This document shows, piece after piece, positions 53,665 through 61,431 of a stretch of DNA of 64,000 bases. A program made the translations under genes and the position numbers. The stretch's first letter is position 1. Each line of letters opens with the position of its first letter. Source of the DNA: Deltaproteobacteria bacterium (GTDB lineage Bacteria > Myxococcota_C > UBA6777); contig SBHC01000065.1 in the NCBI GenBank assembly GCA_006226375.1, forward strand, positions 1-64,000, given 5' to 3'. Under the pieces are notes generated by a model, which did not search any database, was not told the DNA's origin, and was given only the letters and a program-made list of their open reading frames with translations.

Positions 53665-54882
53665 TTACATCGCTGGTGGGCGATGACTGGACCAGGCAGG
53701 GTCATCATTGGCAAAGCGTCGCAACCACGTCGCGAAAGTAACTCCACGTGAAGAGCGGATACGGTGGGCGTTGTGGCGAAACAGCATGACATGACTGTAA
53801 CCAGGTTGAATGAAGTAATGTGCGTTCTTGTCTTGATGCAGCGTATTCAGCATCGAGTACATCTGCCGTTGAAATCGCAGCGATTGCGTGAACATCCCAA
53901 GAAAGGTTCGGATGATGCGATCCCGTCGGAATGAGACAAACGCTGCCTTGCGACCTCGACGAAACATCGTGGTGCGATAGTGGCCCATAAAGTGGTCCAT
54001 AGAATCCTTGCATCGTTTGCAGCCTTCGGGGAGGTGAAGATTCCAAGCGGACAGCCATTGGCGCCACCTTTTGTTGTCAGGCTTGAGGGGAAGTCCCGAG
54101 TCATTGAGCAGATCCACCCGCACCTTGGGGCCAAAGGCATTTTGCACCAGCTGCCAGTTCAGTGAGGCTCCCACCCCTCCTGCGCTGACTCCAGCCAAAA
54201 TGACACGCTTGACCTTGGGAAACGTGGGGACCAGTCGGGCCAGAAACGCCTTCATGTTGCGATGACCATGAAAACGGATGGTTTGGTTCTTTCGGAAGGA
54301 GAGGGTGGTGTTGCCAGCGTGTAAATCGCCGGTGCAATAAGGAATGAACGCGTAGTGGGCGTTGGCAAAGGGGTTGTAGGCTCGATTGCGTTGCAGAACA
54401 AAGGAGCGTAACACGCGACGAATCCGCCAGCTTCGTCGGAACGTCTTTTGGTTGACACCGCGCAGGCTAAACACAAACCTGATTCGGGAAAAACAGCCAC
54501 CAATGACACCATAGCGTTTCCAGCAGGCACCGCCGCCTTGGAGCATGATTAATAGGGTCTTTGCTCCTGGCGATGGATTTACGGCCATGCCTGTGCTTGA
54601 GCCGTAACCACATCGTGACTCTGGGATCTTTACCCATGTCCAGCGCCGGGGTGGGGTGGAGAGCACCTCTCGCTTGGGCTTGAGCGGTGGTAAGACCAGA
54701 TGCACACCTTGTTGAGATGATGGCTTACTTGTTGTAGCAGGGGCAACGGTGCGACGCTTTTGAGGGGGCTGTTCGGCTGGAGCGGAGCGAGGCGCGGTCA
54801 TCGTAAAAGCTACGCCTCCCACTCCTACCAAAGCAAACAATAACCATCCAATGCGTTTTGTTGGTTGGCGCAATCGAGACAT
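53665..54882 (-). CDS. Pectinacetylesterase/Notum-family serine hydrolase
   Basis: A 405-residue exported alpha/beta hydrolase, with an N-terminal hydrophobic helix (about 12-28) and a Pro/Thr/Arg-rich linker. The family motifs are present: LQGGGACW (oxyanion region), CTGDLHAGN, and GVSAGGVGAS with the nucleophile Ser, followed by a candidate Asp (LNDSG) and a late His in SHVMLF completing a triad. The family deacetylates plant pectin or, in animals, removes lipid from Wnt; the substrate here is unknown. The protein is strikingly Arg-rich. The ATG at 54882 follows GGGAGGAG. Confidence 0.85.
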   Translation of the reverse strand: MSRLRQPTKRIGWLLFALVGVGGVAFTMTAPRSAPAEQPPQKRRTVAPATTSKPSSQQGVHLVLPPLKPKREVLSTPPRRWTWVKIPESRCGYGSSTGMAVNPSPGAKTLLIMLQGGGACWKRYGVIGGCFSRIRFVFSLRGVNQKTFRRSWRIRRVLRSFVLQRNRAYNPFANAHYAFIPYCTGDLHAGNTTLSFRKNQTIRFHGHRNMKAFLARLVPTFPKVKRVILAGVSAGGVGASLNWQLVQNAFGPKVRVDLLNDSGLPLKPDNKRWRQWLSAWNLHLPEGCKRCKDSMDHFMGHYRTTMFRRGRKAAFVSFRRDRIIRTFLGMFTQSLRFQRQMYSMLNTLHQDKNAHYFIQPGYSHVMLFRHNAHRIRSSRGVTFATWLRRFANDDPAWSSHRPPAM

Positions 54883-55119
54883 TCCCAAGCTCCTCCCTTT
54901 GGATGGGTTTCGCACTCTTTTCTTGTATCGTTCCCTACAAGTTCTTTCTTTCTCGGATGTAGAACCTTCCAATCCTAACCCTTGTTCCCGCTTGTGGTCA
55001 GGTGAGACTCTCTTGCGAACTATTTCCCCTTTTTGTCGTACTGCTTCTAAACCTCATTTCTTGTTCACCGGATAACTCCCTCTTTCCTACATCCAAACTG
55101 ACAATCATCGGGCAGAACG

Positions 55120-55698
55120 ATGGACGCGCCATTTTGTTCAAGGCGGCGGAGGCATCAAAGGCGTCGAAAGAAGCTTCTTTACCGCAAACATTCATCCAAG
55201 AAACTCCAACACATGGGGGCTCCTGCGTTTTACCGGAAGGGCAAAGAGATCGCCGTATGCGATTGCAGTGGTCATGGAGCGCACCACAAAGGCGAACACT
55301 ATCGTCGGCTCAGAAAAGGCCAGAACCAACAACGTTACGAACACGAAGCGATGCCTCGAAAGATACGGAGAGGTCGAGATTACACACCTCTGTTTCGTTT
55401 TCTTTTGTCGAAGGTGGGAGAGTCATGGGATGCTGTATACAAAGAGGCGGTCTCACGACTCGATAGCCCTGAACCGATTTTCTGGCTTGTGTCGTCCCAC
55501 TTGTCCGAAGGACTGCAGGATGTCGTCCGCATCGGAATACATAGTTACTACAGCCGACTCTATGTCGATGACAACAAACGCCTGCAAAAAGTGAATCCAT
55601 CCTTAACGACCAAAGACTTCTATCCCGCTTGTAGCTGTTGCACCCACTCCTTCAACGGTGAACTCTTTGACAACGATTGGGTTCGACTTCGACACTAG
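55120..55698 (+). CDS. Conserved hypothetical basic protein
   Basis: A 192-residue protein with a strongly basic N-terminal half (Arg/Lys/His runs) and a compact C-terminal part: YTPLFRFLLSKVGESWDAVY, PEPIFWLV and a CSCCTHSFNGELF ending with Cys-Cys-His possible metal ligands. The segment 'PLxRFLxSxVGxxWDxVYxE' recurs in uncharacterised proteins of diverse bacteria, as I remember, so the C-terminal half is likely real; function is unknown. The start is uncertain: 55120 has a weak ribosome site and an internal ATG near the basic region could be used. Confidence 0.6.
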   Translation: MDAPFCSRRRRHQRRRKKLLYRKHSSKKLQHMGAPAFYRKGKEIAVCDCSGHGAHHKGEHYRRLRKGQNQQRYEHEAMPRKIRRGRDYTPLFRFLLSKVGESWDAVYKEAVSRLDSPEPIFWLVSSHLSEGLQDVVRIGIHSYYSRLYVDDNKRLQKVNPSLTTKDFYPACSCCTHSFNGELFDNDWVRLRH

Positions 55699-55986
55699 CT
55701 ACCTTATGCCGAAAGTCAGGAAAGCTAGGGCTTTGCGTCACTCTCTCAGCTTCGCGATAGGCGCCGAATATACGGGCGATACGGTCGTTTTTGAGGGTGG
55801 GGGCTGTGTGAGCTATCTCACTCTGTCTTTGTAAAAGGCCGCACACTTCGTTTGTACGGGCAGTCACAAGTGGATTGGGGTCCAAAAAATTAATACATTG
55901 CTTGTCATCAAACACAACGTTCCCTCCCAGGACGCTTGCTTTCACCCAAGGGTGAGCCGTCGTGAGAAGGAAGTCGAAACCCCCAA

Positions 55987-56013
55987 CGCTTCTTTGCTGT
56001 AACCAAAGAAGCG
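55987..56013 (+). promoter_or_regulatory. Perfect hairpin in the leader of the RTX-M91 gene
   Basis: CGCTTCTTTG and CAAAGAAGCG form a 10-bp perfect stem with the 7-nt loop CTGTAAC. It ends a few bases before the Shine-Dalgarno (GGCGAGGAG) and 19 nt before the ATG. It has no following T tract, so it is more likely a stability or translation-control element than a terminator. The rest of 55699-55986 shows no gene; a promoter is not clear. Confidence 0.6.
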
Positions 56014-56032
56014 AACAGGCGAGGAGTACACG

Positions 56033-57745
56033 ATGAAAGCAGGATCCATTCAACGCAATCTAACTTCTGCTCAGGTCAACGTTAACATCAACCAACAAGG
56101 TGCAAACAAGTCGACCCAATCAGGTACTTCTTCCTTGGCTCCGTCTCCAGCGCAAGAAGCTCGCTCGGCCCAACGTGCTGCGATTGAACAACAAACCAAC
56201 ACAAACAAGTATGAGACAACCTCTGCTTCTTCGTCCTCTTTGCTTTCGGGCCAAGGCGCAAAGGCCAAGCCCAGCGTTCGGCGTAGCCTTGGAAGTACGG
56301 GATCTTCTTTGTCGAGCGCTGCGCAATCTCGCTCCGTCATCCGCCAGCAACCGTTGCCGAAGTCAGAGTCCGAAGCGACAGTGACCAACGTAGGTGGACG
56401 TACCGTGATTGACGCTGGTGACGGCGATGATGTCGTGAGCGTGACCCGCCGCAGCAACGGCGATGTCAATGTGGCAGTCAACGGTGAAAACCATCGGATC
56501 GCTGCTCATGACGCAGCCAACGGTATCACCATTCAAGGTGGAAACGGCGACGACAAAGTCTGGGTTTCGGAGGACGTTGATGTCGACCTTCGGGTGGAAG
56601 GTGGCGCTGGAAATGACCGACTCCAGGGCGGATCGGGCAACGATGTGATCGACGGCGGCGCAGGCAACGATGTGATCGACGGCCAAGGCGGAGACGACAA
56701 GCTGTACGGTCGCGATGGAAACGATGCCATCAGCGGCAAAGGCGGCAACGATTACATCGAGGGTGGCCGCGGAGACGACACCATCAGCGGCGGGAACGGT
56801 CGCGATGTCTTGTATGGATTGGACGGAGAAGACAGCATCAGCGGCGGTCGAGGTCGTGACTACATCGATGGTGGTCGTGGCAACGACACCCTCCACGGTG
56901 GTAGCGGCGTCGATCAGTTGATGGGCGGCCGCGGTGAAGATGCTTTGTTTGGTGGTCGTGGGAACGATGTTCTCGCTGGTGGCGAGGGGAAAGACCGCAT
57001 CGCAGGTGGAGACGGCGCAGACACTGTATACAGTCAGGCGGAAGATCGGGTGGGTCTCGGTTCTACCGACACCCAAGTGGAAGTGGACATGTCAACCACC
57101 AACGCTTCAGGCAATGAAATCGGCTCCAACGTTACTGTGGGAGCCAATCGTCGTCGGGAGAACCCTGGTGATCCGGCTGTCGCTGCAGATCCCGACTTCC
57201 AAATGCGAGTTGAGTCCGACCTTGACGCGCTTCGTTCGATCCCTGTGGGGCGTGAAGTGTTGACGGATATCGACAACAACGCGGGCGGACACACCGTGAC
57301 CATTGAACAACGGGACAATCGTGGGAACGTGGAGTCTGCCAACAACAGCGGCGGCTTCCGTAACGCCGATGGTTCCGCTGGTGCTGGGACGTCCAGCCGG
57401 GTTGGTTACAATCCCTCTCGGATTAGCCTGGGTGGCGCGAACGACTGGGCGGACCGTCCCCCTGTCGTTGGATTGTTTCACGAGATGATCCACTCTTCCG
57501 ACGACGCCCAAGGCATCACAGAGCGAGGCATGACTCCCGACGGAACCGTCGATGGCTCCGGTAATCCCAACACGGATCCCAACTACGAACAGACCACTGT
57601 GGGGCTCGACTACGATCACGACGGTGACGAAATCGATGGCAGCGGCAACCTGAATCCGACACCCAACCCTCGCATCCATCGAGGCGGTCCAAGCGAAAAT
57701 GAACTTCGTGACACCCTCAACCTTGAGCATCGCGCCCGTTACTAG
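56033..57745 (+). CDS. RTX-repeat protein with C-terminal M91-like zinc metallopeptidase domain
   Basis: A 570-residue protein without a signal peptide. Residues 1-115 are Ser/Gln/Thr/Ala-rich and disordered. Residues about 125-335 hold roughly 16 calcium-binding nonapeptides (GGxGxDxux, e.g. GGSGNDVID). The C-terminal 180 residues resemble peptidase family M91 (NleD-like effector): a PxGREVL segment, zinc-binding HEMIH at 483-487 followed by SSDDAQG, a later acidic candidate ligand (near 519), and the conserved-looking SENELRDT near the end. NleD cleaves host MAP kinases; the target here is unknown. Export would need a type I or other leaderless route, but no transporter genes are in the window. 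Start follows GGCGAGGAG. Its stop overlaps the convergent serpin stop. Confidence 0.85.
   Translation: MKAGSIQRNLTSAQVNVNINQQGANKSTQSGTSSLAPSPAQEARSAQRAAIEQQTNTNKYETTSASSSSLLSGQGAKAKPSVRRSLGSTGSSLSSAAQSRSVIRQQPLPKSESEATVTNVGGRTVIDAGDGDDVVSVTRRSNGDVNVAVNGENHRIAAHDAANGITIQGGNGDDKVWVSEDVDVDLRVEGGAGNDRLQGGSGNDVIDGGAGNDVIDGQGGDDKLYGRDGNDAISGKGGNDYIEGGRGDDTISGGNGRDVLYGLDGEDSISGGRGRDYIDGGRGNDTLHGGSGVDQLMGGRGEDALFGGRGNDVLAGGEGKDRIAGGDGADTVYSQAEDRVGLGSTDTQVEVDMSTTNASGNEIGSNVTVGANRRRENPGDPAVAADPDFQMRVESDLDALRSIPVGREVLTDIDNNAGGHTVTIEQRDNRGNVESANNSGGFRNADGSAGAGTSSRVGYNPSRISLGGANDWADRPPVVGLFHEMIHSSDDAQGITERGMTPDGTVDGSGNPNTDPNYEQTTVGLDYDHDGDEIDGSGNLNPTPNPRIHRGGPSENELRDTLNLEHRARY
56597..57032 (+). repeat. 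RTX nonapeptide repeat tract
   Basis: About sixteen 27-bp degenerate units coding GGxGxDxxx (residues 189-333), each expected to bind Ca2+ in a parallel beta-roll. Confidence 0.9.
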
Positions 57746-59025
57746 GACTCGTTTGCTTTGGGGTTGGCGACGCGACCCATGAACAGGATTGCGTTGGTGG
57801 TTTTGTCGCGAATCAAGAACAAGAATGGCCGATCCGCCTGGAACTTGGGCCCCATCTCGCTTGGGTCGACTGAGGCATCGGTATTCATCACAACTGCTGT
57901 TGCTGCAGCGGCCTCGCTTCCTTCTTCGTTGACTTCAATGAAGGCCTTGTGAAAGACCTCGCTGATGAAGAGACCTGCTGCTGTTGTGATGCCCGAAAAG
58001 TCGGCGCTGCCGAAGGGAGCAACCATACCCATGCTCTTCAACTTCGTCTTGAGAGCTTTTTCGTACGTGAACTTAAATGTTGGCAATGTCATTTTCACGT
58101 GGTCTGTTTCGACGAGAGCGTCCAACCAAGCGTTCAACTGCTCCAGCGTGAGCTTCTCTTCCAGTTGTGGAAGTCCCTTTTTGTCTTTGGGGACAACCCA
58201 CACCATCTCCAGCGACTCGCCTTTGTAAGGAAGTCCCAATACCTTCGCATCGTTGGTCTCTGCGTATCGAGCTTTTCCTTTCGCATTCATCATCGGGACA
58301 TCGACGGTGGCTGCAGCGTTGTCTTGCAGCGCAAAGGGTGCCGGTTTGGTGTCCTCTTTCTTGAACTGGTTCTTCCAGGTGCCTTTGAAATAGATAGCAT
58401 TGGTCAAGACCAGTCGAGTCTCGGGGGAGGTCGAGCCCACAGGCAAGAGGTCTTTGATTCTGTTGTTGGTTTTGTTCTCAACCCACTGGTTGATCGCTTG
58501 TCGTGAACCGTCTGCATCGGCTGTGAAATCGAGAGCTTCCAACCCTGCCTGGTAGCTCGTTTGGGTGAGCTTCAAAAAGTCGGATTCAAAAGGAAAGCCT
58601 GTTTGTCCCCACAAGCGATTGGCCACGCTCATTTGGAAGTCGCCTGCGTTTCCTCTGTTGTTCAGGTCAATGTTGAGCCAACCCATCGCCGGATGAAGTT
58701 TGCCGTCGTCCAACTGGAAGCGAAGAACCTTCCTCATTTCGTTCGCGGTCTCTCCTCTTGCTCCAGCGTATGTCATCGTCAGGGCCGAAGAGATGCTGTA
58801 GGGGGAGAAGAATACATTGAACAAGGCTTGCTTAGTTGTCGGGTTGTCTCGCAATTTTTGATAGAGATCGATCGCAAACAGGTTGTTGCCCTTCACTGCG
58901 CTGACACGCTCTGTCTCCGGAACATTGGGAAGGGGTTGGTCGATTGGCGCACAGGCTCCGAAGACCATCATTCCACACAAGCCAACAAGCCAAGACCATG
59001 TTTGCAGCTTATTTCTTTGTTTCAT
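57742..59025 (-). CDS. Serpin lipoprotein (inhibitory type)
   Basis: A 427-residue serine/cysteine protease inhibitor anchored by lipid (VFGAC, Cys25). It contains the serpin hallmarks NVFFSPYSISSALTMTYAGARGETA, VLTNAIYFKGTW and the reactive-loop hinge EEGSEAAAAT (367-376), whose small residues predict an inhibitory serpin able to insert its loop. The scissile region is about VVMNTDAS; counting from the hinge puts P1 at or near Asp, but the loop is longer than in antitrypsin, so P1 is uncertain. The protein ends with FLFLIRDKTTNAILFMGRV. The ATG at 59025 follows AAAGGA; two upstream in-frame ATGs are less likely. Confidence 0.93.
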   Translation of the reverse strand: MKQRNKLQTWSWLVGLCGMMVFGACAPIDQPLPNVPETERVSAVKGNNLFAIDLYQKLRDNPTTKQALFNVFFSPYSISSALTMTYAGARGETANEMRKVLRFQLDDGKLHPAMGWLNIDLNNRGNAGDFQMSVANRLWGQTGFPFESDFLKLTQTSYQAGLEALDFTADADGSRQAINQWVENKTNNRIKDLLPVGSTSPETRLVLTNAIYFKGTWKNQFKKEDTKPAPFALQDNAAATVDVPMMNAKGKARYAETNDAKVLGLPYKGESLEMVWVVPKDKKGLPQLEEKLTLEQLNAWLDALVETDHVKMTLPTFKFTYEKALKTKLKSMGMVAPFGSADFSGITTAAGLFISEVFHKAFIEVNEEGSEAAAATAVVMNTDASVDPSEMGPKFQADRPFLFLIRDKTTNAILFMGRVANPKANES

Positions 59026-59404
59026 CGTACATCCTTTCATTACAGTCATTCGTTCGTCCACATGCATTCCTTTCTTCATGCAGATCTAGTGCCAGAACGA
59101 TTCAATGGGCCTGAACGTACGAACTACTCGTTTCTTGGCTCGTTGCTCTCTTGTTTTCTTCTGTCTTGTATCCCTCAACTTCTTCAGATATCTGTAACGT
59201 ACCTTTCAAACAACTGAAGGTGCGGACGGAGAGCGTCGAAATCTTCTGTTCGTTGGGGAGCGATAGAAAAGCGCAGAGGCCACGAAGATGAAAAGAGAGA
59301 AGGAAAGGTAGAAGCGAAGCGTTGAGGACCGCTCAACAAGAGATCGGTTGCAAGGACAGGATGGGGCAGGTGGGTCGAACGTTGGTCAAAGTAGGGTGGA
59401 GTTC
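59026..59404. other. Gap between rpsA and the serpin gene, no gene seen
   Basis: 379 bp downstream of rpsA and upstream of the serpin on the minus strand. Short reading frames here have no support. A serpin promoter is expected; the best candidate -10 (TATCTG near 59185) has a poor -35, so none is called. No clear rpsA terminator. Confidence 0.4.
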
Positions 59405-61096
59405 CTACTTCTTGACGTCGATGTTCTTGAGCAGGTCACCGAGGGTTCCAAAACCAGCAGCCGCCTTTTCTTTCTTGGACGATTGTTGGCGGTACTCTTG
59501 GAACTCTCGCTGTTGTTTTTCACGCTCGATGGCTTTTTGGCTGAGGCGAATGCGACCTGAGCCGGGGTCGATGCTTTGGATCATCACCTCGATCTCACTC
59601 TCGGGGGGATGCACTCGGCTCAAGTCACTTCCACGAGGAGCGAGGAGTTCCGCGTTGGGAAGCAAACCACGCTTGTTGTCGGGAAGTCGGACGAAGATGC
59701 CGAACTCTTCGAGCTTATCCACGATGCCTTTGAGCACTTTGCCTTGTGACACTCCACCTTCCACGGAAGGAGGCAACCCCTCGGTGGAGATCTCTTTGAG
59801 GCTCAAACCGATGCGGCGCTTGTCTCTGTCGAAGCTCTTGACCTTTACTTCGATGGTGTCACCCACCGTCAGGACTTCCTTCGGGTGGTTGATGCGGCGG
59901 TGCGACACCTGGGAAATGTGGACCAAACCGTCAATGCCAGGAGCCAACTCGACAAACGCACCAAACGGCTGAAGACGACCCACTGTTCCGGTGACAATGC
60001 TGTCGACCTTGAACTTCTCCATCGCTTCGTCCCATGGGTCGCGCTGCAACACTTTCATGGAGAAGGAGATCTTGTCGTTTTCTGGGCTGTACTTGATGAT
60101 GCGGACTCGAACTTGTTGTCCTTCTTCAAGAAGCTCGCGGGGGTTGTCCACACGTTGGTGAGACATCTCCGAAACGTGGAGCAGCCCTTGGACACCGGAA
60201 CCAATGTCGATGAATGCACCGTAGTCCTTGATGGTCTGAACTGTTCCATCAAAGTCGGCGCCTTCTTCCACGCGGTCCCAGATCTTAGAGGCTTCGGCTT
60301 TTTGCGCTTCTTCGAGCAGCGCGCGGCGTGACAGTACGATGTTGCGGCCGCCTTCCTTCAACTCTGCAATGCGGAACTTCAAGGTTTGACCCACATACTT
60401 TTTGGGGTCTTCCACAAACCGAAGCTCGACTTGAGAGATGGGGCAAAAGGCGCGCTTACCAAACACGGTAACTTCCAGGCCGCCTTTGTTGGTGCCTGTC
60501 ACCGCGCCTTCTACGGGAATTTGGTTCTCGTGAGCATCTTCCAGGGCGAGCATCGCATCATCCGTGCCGGGCAGGTGTTTGCCCAATTCCAAGTTGCCCT
60601 GGTTGATGTTGACGATGAACGCCTCGATGGTGTCACCAATCGCGGGGGGGATCCCATCTTCGTCCAGCGTTTGCTCCAAAGGAATGGAGGCTTCGCTTTT
60701 GCTGCCGACATCCAAGAACACAAACTGCTTGCCGATGGAAACGACTGTCGCGGTGATCGCTTCGCCGATCTCGTAGCGGGTTTGCGATTCGGTGTAGCCG
60801 TCCATGAACTGTTGCATCAACGCCATGCCGTCTTCGTCGTCATCCGATGCTTCTTTCAGCTGGGGATTGTCAACGTCAGAGGCTGCTGTGAGGGATGTAT
60901 CCTCGGCGAGGTCCTCAGAGGTAGGAGTTTGGGGTGTGGAGGCTGGAGTCTCAGGTGCCGCTTCCGAAGAGGACTCTTCGCCAAGATACTCGTCGGCTCC
61001 TTGGAGCAGCTCGGCTTCAAGCGCGGCTGCCGCTTGGTCCGACAACGGCGCTTCTGGCTTTTCCACAACTTCTGCTGGCTTTTGCTCTTTTTCCAT
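59405..61096 (-). CDS. rpsA: 30S ribosomal protein S1
   Basis: Binds mRNA and brings it to the 30S subunit. The 563-residue protein has an acidic, Ala/Glu-rich N-terminal extension of about 105 residues and then five S1 (OB-fold) domains beginning near residue 110; domains 3 and 4 have the clearest motifs (DYGAFIDIGSGVQGLLHVSEMSH; PFGAFVELAPGIDGLVHISQVSH). E. coli S1 has six domains. The C-terminus is a short Lys/Gln-rich tail. The ATG at 61096 is preceded by AAGG at long spacing. Transcribed from its own promoter, divergent from a kinase-like gene. Confidence 0.95.
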   Translation of the reverse strand: MEKEQKPAEVVEKPEAPLSDQAAAALEAELLQGADEYLGEESSSEAAPETPASTPQTPTSEDLAEDTSLTAASDVDNPQLKEASDDDEDGMALMQQFMDGYTESQTRYEIGEAITATVVSIGKQFVFLDVGSKSEASIPLEQTLDEDGIPPAIGDTIEAFIVNINQGNLELGKHLPGTDDAMLALEDAHENQIPVEGAVTGTNKGGLEVTVFGKRAFCPISQVELRFVEDPKKYVGQTLKFRIAELKEGGRNIVLSRRALLEEAQKAEASKIWDRVEEGADFDGTVQTIKDYGAFIDIGSGVQGLLHVSEMSHQRVDNPRELLEEGQQVRVRIIKYSPENDKISFSMKVLQRDPWDEAMEKFKVDSIVTGTVGRLQPFGAFVELAPGIDGLVHISQVSHRRINHPKEVLTVGDTIEVKVKSFDRDKRRIGLSLKEISTEGLPPSVEGGVSQGKVLKGIVDKLEEFGIFVRLPDNKRGLLPNAELLAPRGSDLSRVHPPESEIEVMIQSIDPGSGRIRLSQKAIEREKQQREFQEYRQQSSKKEKAAAGFGTLGDLLKNIDVKK

Positions 61097-61200
61097 AATG
61101 TCTTGCTACCTTTGATCCGTTCTTACGTACTGAGGCCCGAAAGGGAGGAAGGATTGAGCCGCTGTGCTTCGAACAAGCGGTTCGGCGTTAAAACGGCGGC

Positions 61201-61229
61201 AACATAAGCAATTCTACGGGTCTTGTAAA
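61201..61229 (-). promoter_or_regulatory. Promoter of rpsA
   Basis: Minus strand: TTTACA (61224-61229), 17-bp spacer, TATGTT (61201-61206). The leader of about 98 nt contains a hairpin with CCGCT/AGCGG arms (about 61159-61182). Confidence 0.62.
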
Positions 61230-61431
61230 GAGGGTAATCGATCGAAGAGGAGGGTTTCTTCATTTCCGACCGGATGTTGTTCCTATTTTACATCTTTTTT
61301 CTTGGAATCCGGATTCATGTTTCAAAACGTTGTGCCGTTTTTAATGCAGCAACGAACTGGATCGAGAACAGTCGTTTTGCTTTTTCAAATGTTACAATGA
61401 GAAAGGTCTTAGTCCTTTGAGCAAGAACGAG

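Noticed and set aside
55652..56053. Minus-strand frame of 133 codons upstream of the RTX-M91 gene
   Set aside because: It covers the leader hairpin and ribosome site of the RTX gene, has no domain or ribosome site, and looks non-coding.
56597..57032. CRISPR-like periodic repeats
   Set aside because: The 27-bp periodicity is in frame and codes for RTX nonapeptides; there are no unique spacers between identical repeats.
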